Source of the DNA: Rhizoclosmatium globosum
Lineage: Eukaryota; Chytridiomycota; Chytridiomycetes; Chytridiales; Chytriomycetaceae
Direction of reading: 5' to 3'
Assembly: GCA_002104985.1 (NCBI GenBank)
Contig: MCGO01000008.1
Span: 496,001 to 560,000 of the forward strand
DNA: 64,000 nt
Below are positions 22,039 through 33,895 of the stretch, piece after piece (the first letter of the stretch is position 1; every line of letters starts with the position of its first letter). The translations under genes were made by a program, and so were the position numbers. The notes beneath the pieces are model-generated. The model did not search any database. It was not told the DNA's origin and saw only the letters and a list, made by a program, of their open reading frames with translations.

Positions 22039-25000
22039 ATGACCACCAATTCGCTTCCTTCGTCCGGCCGCGCAATCGTCAAGTCCGTCATGAGCGGCGA
22101 CGGCGTTGTCCTCCGCGGCCGCCCTGTTAACGGGCCCCCTCCCGAACGCATCCTCTCCTTCTCAAACGTCGTTGCTCCTCGCCTCGGAACTGCCTCGGAT
22201 CCATCAAAGGAAGAGGTGCGTCATTTGTTACCCTTGGAAAATATACTGACTTTATAGCCTATTTCAGACAGGCGCATTTGAATCGCGCGAGTTCCTCCGA
22301 AAGCTCTTGATTGGAAAAGAGGTCTCGTTCAAAGTCGAATACACTACAACTACCAACAACAGAGACTTTGGTTCCCTTACTCTTGCAGCTCCAGGTGTTG
22401 ATGGGGAGACAAACGTCTCCAGACTCTTGGTGAAGCACGGATGGGTGAAAGTGAAGAGCGCTGAAGGAAAGAGAGCTCCAACAGAGTAAGAAATCGGGGT
22501 TTTATTGTGGCGGTAGACTATTGGTTTCATTGGTAGTGAACATGCTGTTTTGCTGGGTCTTGAGGCTGCCGCTCAAGCTGGAGGACTCGGTGTATGGAAC
22601 TCTAAACTCACTCCTCGCAATGTGTCATTTACAACAGCTGACAGCCGCGAGTTTTTGGATGCGCACAAGGGAAAACCAATCCAGGTACAACAAACTGGTC
22701 AATTAAACTCAACTATACTGACACTCTAAACCAGCTATTGTCGACCAAATCCGCGACGCCAACACAATTCGTGTTGTCATTGTTGTACCTGACTCATCAA
22801 ACCCATCAAAACTTATCCACCAATACATCAACATCAACTTGACTGGTATCAAAGCGCCTGTTTACCGTGCAGGTGTTCCCAACTTGGAGGATATCATCGA
22901 ACCATTCAGTCAAGAAGCCAAATTCTTTGTCGAATCTCGTCTTTTGCAGCGTGATGTAAATGTGGTGCTTGAAGGTGTCAACACAAATGGTGTTTTCATT
23001 GCAAGCTTGATTCACAAGGTTGGAGGATCTATTGCTGAAGCTCTGTTGGCTGAAGGATATGCCTCTGTTGTGTCATGGCAAGTTGGTATGGTGACTGGAG
23101 GGGGTGAAAGTTGAAGGCCGCCGAGGCTTTGGCCAAGGAGAAGAAATTGCGTATCTGGAAGTCATTTGTATCTAAAGCCTCAACTCCTGTCGCGGGTGGA
23201 AAGGATGCTGGCTTACAAACTTTGATGCCATCGTAACTCGTGTTATGGGTGCTGACAGCATCTTTGTTGTTCCTGTATCGAAGCCTGATGCCGCAGAACG
23301 CAGAATCTGGTTCGCTTCTCTGCGAGCTCCTCCAAAAGCTCCAGGTGAAACCACCGAAAGTGGATATGGACACGAAGCAAAAGAGGTATGTCTATTCGCA
23401 CGCCCGAAAAGATTTGAAACTTAAACCCATTTTCAAACTCAGTTCCTCCGTCAAAAGCTTATGGAAAAACTGTTCACGTCAACCTTGACTTTATCAAGCC
23501 AAAGGAAAACGAATTTGACGAACGCTTCTGTGCCAGGTCACACTCAACGACCAAAACATTTCAGAACTTCTCATTTCCCGTGGTCTTGCAACTGCTCTTC
23601 GCCACCGAAAAGACGATGACAACGCGCTTCCAACTACGATGCTCTCCTCCTTGCTGAAGACAAGGCTCTTAAAGCCTTGAAGGGTCTCCACTCCGGAAAA
23701 GAAGCCCCAGTTATTCGTTTCGTGGATGCTTCTGAGTCTGCAAGCAAAGCCAAAAGCTTCTTGTCCGCTCTTCAGCGTAACAAGACTGTCGCCGGTGTGG
23801 TTGAATTCGCTTCGTCTGGATCCCGATTCCGTGTTTGGATTCCATCACAAAACATTAAAATCACTTTGGTGTTGAGTGGTGTTCGCACTCCAAAGGCTGC
23901 TCGCGCAAATGGAACTGCTAAGGCTGCTCCAGCAGAAAAGGCTGAACCTTTCGGAAATGAGGCTCTGGATCTTGCCAACCGCCGTGCTCTTCAGCGTGAT
24001 GTTGAAGTGAGCGTGGAGGGAATTGACAAGGCTGGAGGTTTCATTGGTTCGCTATATATCCCTCTGTCTGGAGCTGGTTCGACTGGCGCTGCTACTTCTA
24101 TCCCAGGTGCTGGTGCTCGTGCCTCTTCCACTGAAAACTTTGCCATCCTCTTGTTGGACGCTGGTTTTGCTACTATTCACGACTACTCAGCCTCTCAATC
24201 ACCACAAGCCAGCCAACTGTATGCTGCTGAAAAGCGGGCTCAGGACAAGCGTGCAGGAATCTGGTCTATCCGTGATCCACTTGAGGAAGCTAGAGCAAAG
24301 GAAGAAGCCTCCGCTGCTGCCAACGGCGAATCAGACTTCAAGGACACCACTCAAGAAGTTTACGTGAGTGAAATCGGAAACGGTGGTGAAATTCACATCC
24401 AAACTGTTGGTCCAGACTTGGCTCGTTTGGAAAAAGTGATGGCTGAGTTTGCCTTGTTTTACAAGACTCCACAACCAGCGCTCGCAATTCCTCCAAAAGT
24501 GAATGAAATCGTTGCTGCAAAGTTCACAGCCGACGACCAATGGTACCGTGCCCGCATCCGCGAAGTTCAACCTGAAACAAAAAGTTCTTGGTCACGTTAT
24601 TGACTACGGAAATTCCGAGCCTTTCCGTTGACCCGTATCCGTGCTCTCGCCCCACAATTCAGCACAACCGTACTTCCAGCGCAATCTCGAGAATCTCGCC
24701 TCGCGTTCCTCACAGTTCCTAAAATTGGAGAGGAGGGCGGAGACGCTGCATACGACCGTTTGCGCGACGACATGGAAGCGCGAAAGCTTATTGCTCGTGT
24801 CTTGACTGGTGGCAGACCTTCTGACCCTCTTCAAGTTGTCCTTTCGGTTCCAGCTGGAGCTGATGGAAAGGGTGGAGAGTGTTTGAACTTGTCTTTTGTT
24901 GCAGACGGTGTTGCGTACGTGACCGTGCTGTTGAGAAGTTGAATCAAGGAGTTGCGGGGCAACCAAAGAGTTTGAAGAAGGAGGTTTGGCTGCGCTTATC

Positions 25001-25072
25001 ACTGCTCAAGATGCTGCGAGAAAGTCCAGATTGGGTATCTGGCGTTACGGAGACTTCCGTGACGATGACTAA
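22039..25072 (+). CDS. SND1: Tudor staphylococcal nuclease (Tudor-SN/SND1), reading frame repeatedly broken
   Basis: The product has repeated staphylococcal nuclease-like domains and a C-terminal Tudor domain with a partial SN fold, as in SND1, which works in RNA silencing, decay and stress granules. Seen are GRAIVKSVMSGDGVVLRGRP (SN1), AIVDQIRDANTIRVVIVVPD (SN2), FDAIVTRVMGADSIFVVPVS (SN3), VAGVVEFASSGSRFRVWIPS (SN4) and Tudor residues PKVNEIVAAKFTADDQWYRA then IDYGNSE. Two ordinary introns open the gene. Continuous homology needs frame corrections near 22.68, 23.10, 23.22, 23.46, 23.54, 23.63, 24.58, 24.63, 24.92 and 24.96 kb, nearly all explained by one missing base. The protein between breaks is well conserved, which points to sequence error rather than decay. 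It ends DFRDDD, TAA at 25072. Confidence 0.85.
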
Positions 25073-25242
25073 ATGGTGTGGAAATTTCACTGTACCGGGT
25101 GAATGATGATTGGGGGGGGGGACTATTTGATTTTGGGGAATGTAAAGGAGTTGATGATGGGGGTTTGATTTTCTGTATGATACCAAATATATGTTTTTCA
25201 AACCATAACTTTTACAATCAATAAGTTTCATTTACTTCAAAA

Positions 25243-26790
25243 TCATAATGCATCTACACCTTTGCTTCGGAGAGAGAACTCCTCCAATACATCATTCACT
25301 GCAACTTCAACAACACGCATCACTTGTTCTTCGCTCCACTTATCCATCAGCTTTTTCAACGCAGGCACCATTTCTTTACCACCAAACGTCTTTCCTCCCT
25401 TGTCAGCGCGAACACTCTGTGATACTGCACTAACCACATCCAAGCCCGGACTCTTGGTTTTAGGGTTTACGAGCATTGTAAGATAATGTCTGTGCAATGC
25501 AGTTGCAGAACCCGCTGTTGTGGATTGGAGTGGCGAAGGAATGAGAGTTGTGTAGGGTTGAATCACGAGGAAGAGAGTCACGTTTGGTGGTTGAGGGGCT
25601 CCGTCGTCGGTTGTAGGTTGAGGAGAAGTTTCGGCCTCGTTCGCCTCAGCGAGTTTAGCGAGACGTTGGACAGTTGCCTATTTAAAATGTGAGTGAATTT
25701 TTGCAGAATATCGCGACTGCTGCCCATATATTCCATCTGCACGCACCTCAATCACTTTCACAGCCTCTTGCACTCCTCTTGCAGGACGTGGAGAAGGATC
25801 AGTGACACTGTTCACGACAATTCGCTTTCCAATGGCTCTACCAGAACCGCCTGGAATAGCCCCACCTCCATGAAGCCACAAACTATTTGCAGTGCCTTGC
25901 ACAAAATCGTGAATCATATCGGCAGGAGACTGGGGAACCATTCCCTGTTCAGTCGCCTGTTGAGGTTCATCTTCCTGCAATTCGGCACAGAGCCAGACAG
26001 TAATTGTACCAGCGACCGGTGGAAGATTTGAAGTAGAGCCCTTTGAAGCGTCAGCAAATAACAGGTGAGAGATGCTCGAGTTGCCGCCTCTGTATGAAGG
26101 AGACTCGATGGGAGGTGCAATCACGTCGGCAACTGAGTTTACAGTATTGATTGTAAAGTTTGAGATATCTTGAGTGAGTTTTCCGACAGTTTCGCTCTTT
26201 ACGACACCAGAGACTGTTGATGACACGGTGGAGGTTACATCCTTTGCGAGACCCTTCACAGTATCGCTTGTCAGGGTTTCCTCTACCATAGCTTCGGCCA
26301 TTTGAAGAGAAGCAACGGCAGTTGAGGAGACCTTTGATGCTGTGGCCTTATTGAGTAGAAGAGTCAATTAGCGCGTCCTTTAATGCGGGGGTGAAACCTA
26401 AACACACCTGAGCTGTGGACCACAGATTTCCAGCCCAGCCCCACGCTTTAGCTGACAATTCATCGGCCGTGTTTGGTTGCGCTGGCTGGTTGACAGGTTC
26501 AGTCTTAGCATCTGACGGCGGCTGATCGGCCTTCAATTCGTCCAAGAACGACAGCACATCGGCGTCGCTCGGCTTCGGCTTCGGCTTCGCAGCGCCCGTT
26601 GGTTGCCCAGACGCCGGGCTTGATGCGGTCGCAGGGTTCGAAGCGGCGGCGGCGGATGTTGGCGCTGTGGCCGGGACAAGGTCGTCGAGTCCGTCGAGGA
26701 ATCTGCGGCGATTAGTCAGCGATCGATGCGGACTGCGAATGCGGATTACTTCATCACATCCTCGGTGTATTTGGCGGGGGCGGCGGCCAT
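25243..26790 (-). CDS. Mtc1-like protein (maintenance of telomere capping 1 family)
   Basis: A fungal protein resembling the Mtc1/DUF5427 family. A short first exon ends just before FLDGLDDLVPA, and a second FLDELKA motif follows a Pro/Ala/Lys-rich linker. Next come the characteristic WGWAGNLWSTAQ, a long Thr/Ser/Val-rich amphipathic region (KGLAKDVTSTVSSTVSGVVK), and conserved C-terminal segments: GTITVWLCAELQ, TLFLVIQPYTTLIPSPLQST, HRHYLTMLVNPKTKS and VRVVEVAVNDVLEEF-like residues. Introns are about 50-70 nt. Yeast Mtc1 is a poorly understood, peripherally membrane-linked protein with genetic links to telomere capping. Assignment is from recalled family layout, so moderate. Confidence 0.68.
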
Positions 26791-27048
26791 CGTGTATTGA
26801 CTTTGGTGGTGAGTTTTTGGAGGCTCGTGGGTTTCTTCCCTTTCTCCTCTCATCAAACTAGTTCATTATTGTTCTCTTGTTTCTCCGTGTCTTTGTTCTC
26901 CATATTACTCTATTTTATGCAAGCGTGGATGTTGGAAAGGGGTGGATGCATTGTGTCCCAAAAAAGGTTTGCTAAACCAATCTGTTTCCAACTTACCAAA
27001 GGACTCACTGTTTCCCTTCCAGACTTGTTAACCTGCATCAGCAACAAT

Positions 27049-28009
27049 ATGCCAGACGATTGGAACGCTGATACTGGTATTGACCTCCGATTCTGGTTGC
27101 GACACAAAGTTAACTTCCAACATCCTTCAACAGAATGGAACGACGTTCTTCGAGCAAAGGGAATTATCCCTGAAAAAGAATTCACTGAAGATGAAATCGT
27201 TGACCTTATTGATGAGACGATGGAGAAGAAGTTTGGAGTGACAGCTGATGGCAAGAAGATCCTGGAGCACTGCGATCTGGATGAATTGAAGGAGTTGGAG
27301 GATGAAATTGACTTGGATGAAGAGGATCGTATCTTGGAGTGAGTGCAAGTTAAACTAGCGTGGGGAGCCTCAAGCTTCCACCCCTTGCACTGGTATTGAC
27401 TGTTACCAAACAGGCAATATAAGAAGCAACGACTCGCGGAACTCCATCAACTCGCCAAAAAGGAAATCTTTGGCTCTGTCACTCAAATCTCAAAACCTGA
27501 CTGGCAAGTTGAAGTCACTGACGCATCAAAGGACGTAGCTGTGGTCGTCTTGCTCTTCCAAAACCCTATTCCTGCTTGCAAACTTGTAATGGCTCATTTG
27601 GATACACTTGCAAGAACGCATCGTGCTGTCAAGTTCCTGAAGATTGTGGGCGATCAATGTATCCCCAACTACCCGGATCGCAACTGCCCTGTAAGCTTAT
27701 TGATTTTCGATGATAACATGATATTAAACTTGTCGCTTTTGTTAGACTCTCATTATTTACAAGGATGGTGACTTGAAGGCAAACTTGGTGGGAATTCAGT
27801 CATTAGGTGGACCAAACACTCGCGCTTACGACTTGGAGCGCATGCTTGTTGGATATGGTGTAATTGAAAAGGCATTATTGAGTCCAAGTGGAGGAAGAAA
27901 GCAAGACAGTGACGACGAGGAGGATGATGGACCTGTCAGTGGAATTCGTATTTCACGTAGTGGGGGCAGACAATCACGTAAAGATGAGGACGATGATGGA
28001 TGGGATTAA
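27049..28009 (+). CDS. Phosducin-like protein 3 (PDCL3/Plp2 family)
   Basis: A thioredoxin-fold co-chaperone that helps the CCT chaperonin fold actin and tubulin. After splicing, the start reads MPDDWNADTEWNDVLRAKGI, the family hallmark. It is followed by YKKQRLAELHQLAKKEIFGS, an Asp-Trp motif (ISKPDWQVEVTDASK), CIPNYPDRNCP joined to TLIIYKDGDLKANLVGIQSL, and an acidic tail ending DEDDDGWD. The first intron (57 nt, ending just before AATGGAACGA) has a length divisible by three and no stop codon, so its retention would insert 19 residues without breaking the frame. It is divergent from the Mtc1-like gene, 258 bp away. Confidence 0.9.
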
Positions 28010-28090
28010 TATGCCAATAAATCAACTTTGGGGAAACATTTGACGTGTCAAGTTGGGTGGCAAAGAAGGAAACAGAACTTCTTTGGAAAC

Positions 28091-29256
28091 ATGCCCATCA
28101 CACTAACCATCAAGAGCTCCAACGAAGCCAACTTCACCGTTACCGTAAGTAACTCCAACGAATTCAACTTTGTGCTTAATTACCGCTACAGGTGAATGAG
28201 ACGGACACAGTGCTCCAGCTGAAGCAAGCAGTTGAGTCGCAGCTTGCCTCCTCTGCCACACCAGCGCCAGTTTCATCTCAACGATTGATTTTCTCTGGCC
28301 GAATTCTCAAGGACGAAGATACTCTGAGCACATACAAAATCAGCGATGGTTCCGCGTAAGTTCCCTTTCATATTGAACCAACAAATCAAATCATCACTAA
28401 CGATAATCGATGGCTCCAGTGTCCATCTCGCACGCACGGGACTCAAGGCCGCTCCTTCGCCCGCAACAGCCGCGCCGCCAACTGTTCCCGAACCAACTCC
28501 TGCGCCTGCCCCCGCTGCGGCCCCGCTCCTGCTGCTGCTGCTGCTGCGAACCCTTTCGCCGCGCTTCTCGGAAACCAGGCAGCTGCGGGTGCCGGTGCCG
28601 GTGCAAACATGTTTGGTGGTGCTCCAGGCGGCTTCCCCGCGATGGGTGGTGCCGGTGGTATGCCGCCTGGTGGAATGGATGCAATGCTCAACAACCCTGC
28701 CGCCGCTCAAGCCATGGCAAATCTCATGGCAAACCCGCAATTCATGGACTTTATGATTGCATCCAACCCACAACTCGCAAACATGCCTCCAGAAGCTCGT
28801 CAGTTTATGCAATCAGAGCAGTTTAGACGAATTATGGCGGACCCAAACACGATGCGTATGATGATGCAGATGGCGCCGTTGATGGGAGGTGGTGCGAACC
28901 CCTTCGCTGCGGCAAATGGTGGAATGAATGCTCCAGGAGGTGGTGCAACTGAGAATCCTTTCGCAGGACCTGGCGCAAATGCCATGAACCCAACTGGTGG
29001 AGCTGGCTTTGATCCTGCATTGTTGCAAATGTTGATGGGAGGAAACGCGGGTGGTTTTGGTGGACTTGGAGGCGGTGCTCCTTTGCCACCCCCACCTTCC
29101 AACCCAGAAGAAGCCTACCAGGTACAATTGAGGCAGTTGCAAGATATGGGTTTCTACGATGCTGCAGAGAATATTCGTGCTTTAACAGCTACTCGCGGAA
29201 ACGTGGAGGCTGCTGTCGAGTTCCTCTTTGCCAACCCACCTCCAGGTCACCGTTGA
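28091..29256 (+). CDS. DSK2: Ubiquilin/Dsk2 proteasome shuttle factor
   Basis: An N-terminal ubiquitin-like domain (MPITLTIKSSNEANFTVT, then RLIFSGRILKDEDTLSTYKI) spans three exons. A central STI1-type region follows (NPAAAQAMANLMANPQFMDF, ARQFMQSEQFRRIMADPN, MMMQMAPLMGG), then Gly/Pro/Met-rich linkers and a C-terminal UBA domain (QLRQLQDMGFYDAAENIRAL, VEAAVEFLF). This is the standard Dsk2 layout: UBL docks on the proteasome and UBA binds ubiquitin chains. One base appears to be missing near 28525, within the Ala-rich linker; on either side the frames are clearly UBL and NPFAALLGNQAAAGAGAGAN. Introns are about 45 and 65 nt. Confidence 0.9.
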
Positions 29257-29345
29257 TTTTGGGCATGTATGTATTCTACCCGTTGCAATAAATCTTGGAA
29301 TATCCATTTTTTGTGTGAGTGTGCATAGAACTCTTTCCAAATCAA

Positions 29346-30474
29346 ATGTCCAACAACAAACGGTAGTTAGTCCGCTGCCTTTGCATCTCTGATCTCCTAC
29401 CGACCAAATCATTAGTTACGCAATTGTTGGTATTGCCTCCTTCGTGGCCTTCATCCTCTTTATGGGATTCACCTCAAATCATGAAGCACCACCTCACGGC
29501 GATTTGCTCCTTAGCAACAACCTCAAAAGCGTCAAACCAACTGTTGCTATCGTTGAAAAGCCCAAACCTCCTCAGGCCGTAGTTCCGGCCGTCGCAGGAG
29601 ACGCCCCTGTCGCAGTTAAGAACAGTGAACCAGATGCCATCACAACAAAGGTCTTCTTGGACTTGGAATACACACCGCGCGGTGAAGAGGCTGCTAAGAA
29701 GTTGAGGGTCGTGATTGGATTATATGGGAATGCATTGCCAAAGACAACGGTATGCTTTCGTGCTTTAACGAGCTTGTGTGCCATATCAATACCCTTGTCA
29801 TAGGAAAACTTCCGTCAACTTGCAACTGGAGAAGCTGGCTTTGGATTCAAGGGAAGCAAATTCCACCGGTATGTCTCGTCACTCTCGTGTAATTTCCATA
29901 TTCCTTTCCTCACGAAACATCTTATTCCAGAATCATCAAAGTACTATTTCGAACGATGGCCGTTTATTGTTTCTAATTCAGTGTCTCTCTCTAGAACTTC
30001 ATGATTCAAGGTGGAGACTTTACTCGTGGAGACGGAACTGGAGGAAAGTCAATCTATGGTCCCAAATTTCCTGACGAGGGATTCATGTTCAACCACAAAG
30101 TTCCTGGAATGCTCAGGTAAGAATCTATTTCGGCTATAATTGATTTTTAATCTTTTTTGTGCAGTATGGCAAACAGTGGAAAGGACACGAATGGGTCGCA
30201 ATTCTTTATTACTACAGTTGAGACTTCTTGGTTGGACGGTTAGTATTCCTCTTTAATTGTTTCATATGTCTGATTGGTTGAGCAGGTAAACATGTTGTGT
30301 TTGGAAAGGTGTTGGAGGGATTGCAGGAGATTTTGGAAGGCGTTCAAAATGTGGAAACTGCACGTGGTGATAAACCAGTTGTAAGTGCCTTTAAAATGAT
30401 TTACTGATTTAATCCTTTCTGTCCTTTTTCAGCGTGATGTTACCGTTGTGGATTGTGGGGTCTTGCCAATTTGA
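29346..30474 (+). CDS. Cyclophilin-type peptidyl-prolyl isomerase with N-terminal membrane anchor
   Basis: A short first exon (MSNNKR) splices to [20 protein letters not shown], a signal anchor. A Pro/Val-rich stem leads to a full cyclophilin domain: [12 protein letters not shown] joined to [38 protein letters not shown] and [16 protein letters not shown]. The catalytic Arg (FHRI) and pocket residues (FMIQ, ANSG, QFF, W and H of WLDGKH) are all present, so it should be active and cyclosporin-binding. The anchor suggests the secretory pathway, similar to cyclophilin B but membrane-bound. Several introns of 50-80 nt were followed. The gene ends TGA at 30474. Confidence 0.92.
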
Positions 30475-30692
30475 TCTTATTATAACCAGAAAGATGATAA
30501 TAAAACGACGGCTTTATATACGATTTTCCACGAATAAGAAATGAACACAAGAAAAGTAGCACAAAACAAACACGCAACAGACACATCAAAGAACATAACT
30601 TATACAAGAATTAGAGGATTATTACGCTGAAGAAAAGGAAAAAGGTCAATACACAGAGTCCAAATACACACCAACACATCCATAACTTCTTT

Positions 30693-33182
30693 CTAATCCC
30701 TTTTATCCTCATCAGCATCAGACTCGGACGATCTTGCCTCTTCTTGTGATTCATTCTCGCCGTTCATTTCTTGTGTAGAGGCAACGCATTCATGACTTGT
30801 AGCCGGATGCAGAAACATCACAGGCCGACCCGCCGCATAACTCATCATCACAGGAGCTGCTGTTGCCATGTAACCATATGGTGTTGAAAAATAGAATGAA
30901 GCAGATGATTGACGAATGTGAGAGCTTGTGCTCGATGCCGTTGACTGTCGTTCACGAGATGGAAGCAAAGTGACCATTGTTGCAGCCGCATCTTGGTCTG
31001 TTTCCGTTACGTTTGCGGCCGCCGTAGATTCAGCAGTTTCGTTGGATACAACAAATTTGACTTGCTTTGATGACGAGAGAGACGCGTCTTCTGATTCAGA
31101 GATTGCCTTTGTTTTAACGGGAGAAAGATATGGTGACAGTGCTCCTATCTTTGGTGGCATAGGCGGGAGAGGAGCGGCAGTGGCAGCGATGGATGCATTT
31201 GTATTTATGGGAGAAACTGTAGGCGTCAGCAAGGCGGTTGACGTTGCTTGCATTTGATATGGTAGAGGCACCATAGTTGGGACAAGATATTGGACTCCAC
31301 CTCCAGCAGCAGCAACGAAACCAGTAGCTTGAGCCCCAGCCATCTTATTCAGTTCTGGTGATACACTGCGGGTTGGGATAGGAGTTGCAATAAATGAGCG
31401 GTCAGACGTGAAAGACGCTGGTTGAATAACAGGAACTAGTGGAACTGGAGTTGGGCCCGTTGCGAACATATAACCAGGAGCTTGACCGGTGCCGTTTCCA
31501 TAAGACTGCGGCATTTGTTGGTGTTGATTCATAGAACTGAGACCAATCATAGGATGGTGGGAGGCATAGTACATTTGAGGCCCAAGATGCATTCCGCCAC
31601 CCATAGATTCATCATGTCCACTCATTCCTCCTCCAGCTGCAAATCCATTGTTAACACCACCATGATTACCAGCTGCGTCTTTTTTGGTTCGGCTGTTTGC
31701 GCGTTTTTTGGTGTACGGCGCCTCACTGTCATTGTTTGCATTTGCTTTAGACCCTTGCCGTTTTTTGTATGTTTTCGGCTGATGGATACTAGGACTGCAG
31801 ATTTTGCATTTGAATTTGATTGTTCGGTGGAGACACAAGGAGTTGGTTTCCTTGCCTTCATCAAAACACTTGGACACTGCAAAAGTAATTAGAACAACGT
31901 AAAGGACTTTGAATATATACGTACGGCATACTTTTGTCGACGGTGCTCGCAAATAATAGATCCTCCTGTTCCTTCATCATAGCACTGGATACACTGACTT
32001 CTTCTTTTTCCATGATGGCACACAGCAGATACTCTTGTAATGACATGACTTGGGTTATTTAATGTACTACAATCGCTGCACTAAAAACAAAACATAGTTA
32101 GCATAAACGTCATGTTCGACGGTTAAGACATACTCTATGAAGAAGTTTTCGATGTACACAGTAAACAGCCCCTTTTCCACGACGGAGATTCTTATCTTGT
32201 TGAGATTCGCCGTCTTGACTTGAGGATGTGCTAACATCTGGATGATGGAATACACCCTCATCTTCATGAACTGCGCCACTCATACCTCCCATACCACGAT
32301 GCTGACCTTCTGGAGTAGGGATCATAAACTGACCCTGAGCAGCGATTGCAGCGGCCGCAGAGGCAGAAGCAGCCATCTGCTCCATCTCATCTTCATTTAC
32401 TCCCCCAGAAATCATAATCCCATGATCATGTTGCTGTTGGTGATGATGATGCTGCTCAACACCACCCAAAACATGACCATGCTCGTTTTCCATCATACCC
32501 TGAGTCTGATCAACTCCCCACCACGCGTTTGGGCTGTCAGGGCGTCTATCATAGCGTACATCTTGGCCAAGACCAACCCCGACCATTCCCATCATCGCGT
32601 GAGGCATATTAGGGAAATAAACTGGTGCCCAAAGTCTGGATGAATAACCACATTTCCATCTTGGTGAAATGATTGCATTCCAGGTTGTGCAGGATGACCA
32701 CCTCCCTCAATCACACCCATGGGAACTGGAGCGGAGAAGTGGGGAAAATCGCGGCTAGGAATAAAGCGCTGGGAATGGTGTTGGTTTTGCATTGGATGGA
32801 AGCCTGGAATCAATAAGTTTCAGTTGTATTCCAAAGGAAAGGGTGAAAAATCGTTACCTTGATTATGATGGTACGCGTTGTGTTGTGGTGGAAACATAAA
32901 TCCCTGGTGGTGCTGCTGTGGAGGAGAGTCTGGATGCTGCTGCTGTCCAGGATCATGGAACATGTTCATTGGCATCAATGTGTGGAGGGGAACATGCATT
33001 GGATGCATGAAGAAGTGGTTTTGATGGGCATGCATAGCTTCGTATTCAGCCTGATCGTGGGCATGGACATCGTGTGGATGTGAGTGTTGGTGATGATGCA
33101 GCAAGGCTTCCTGTGGTTGGTAGACTGTGGAAGCTCCGAGACCGTCGAAGTCGGGCCCAATTGTCTGGGATTCGTCATTCAT
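30693..33182 (-). CDS. Protein with four tandem C-x-H-x6-C-x2-C putative zinc-binding repeats
   Basis: The N-terminus is rich in His, Gln, Met and Pro (HHHQHSHPHDVHAHDQ), and a long Ser/Thr/Pro/Ala-rich C-terminus follows the centre. The core carries four repeats in a row: CVHRKLLHR-CSDC, CHHGKRRSQCIQC, CEHRRQKYA-CPKC and CLHRTIKFKCKIC, each C-x-H-x6-C-x2-C, followed by a basic Lys/Arg stretch that could be a nuclear signal. Introns cut repeats 1 and 3 at the same place, directly before the third ligand, both in phase 0. One missing base near 32625 (PDF to WAPVYFPNMPHAMM) and one near 31868 (in the CPKC repeat) are needed for continuity. A nuclear regulatory role is inference; no known DNA-binding family was recognised. 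Confidence 0.65.
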
Positions 33183-33895
33183 TTGGCTTGGCTAGAAGTA
33201 GCAGGAGTTAGAAGTGGACTGGTGGTGGCGCGGTGTTCGTTGGTGCTTGATGGATTTGATACATGTCAAAGTCCGGATGGACATAAACAAACCCCTGTCA
33301 TATCCTGCACTCTGCACCCCATCATTCCCATTCCACAGCTGAATGCACGTATTCCACCATCTTTATATTCTGTGTCATTTTTGAAGAGACGGTGAAGGAG
33401 CAGACGCGTCTCACTCAATTCTTTTTCAACCAGTGACTCACCTTAAATTCTAACTAGGACCTATTCCTTCTCTATTACTCTATCCTGAAGTTGTCAGGTA
33501 AATGTCGGCTATTTCCAGTAGTGTCGATGCAGTGACAATATGCCTTGACAATAACCGCGAGGGTAGTTTGTTTTTGAGGAGGTTCGCGTGTCGGAAAAAT
33601 TCTTGACAGCTCTTCTCTGCAAACAGCCACCTGAAAAACGCCTCATACTTGTATCGCAATCAATTTCTTCATCAACTTTAAATTGTTTTGGAGGTTGGTG
33701 CAACGAAACCTTCAACTCAGATCTTGTCAACAATGGACAACTTCTTCAAATCCGTGACAATGCTTTACAAGAACAAAACTGTTTATTATCGAGAGAACAA
33801 GAATTAAACTATTACGCGGCGAATACTGTAAAATAAAACTGTACTTTATCCAACCACCCATCATAGAAAGAAAAAACAAGTTGAGCCCACAAAGA
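33183..33895. other. Intergenic region upstream of the Cys-His repeat gene
   Basis: About 710 bp between the 3' end of CFAP45 and the start of the repeat protein, both on the minus strand. Small open frames on both strands around 33509-33836 overlap one another, and none resembles a known protein. It presumably holds the promoter and leader of the repeat gene. Confidence 0.4.
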
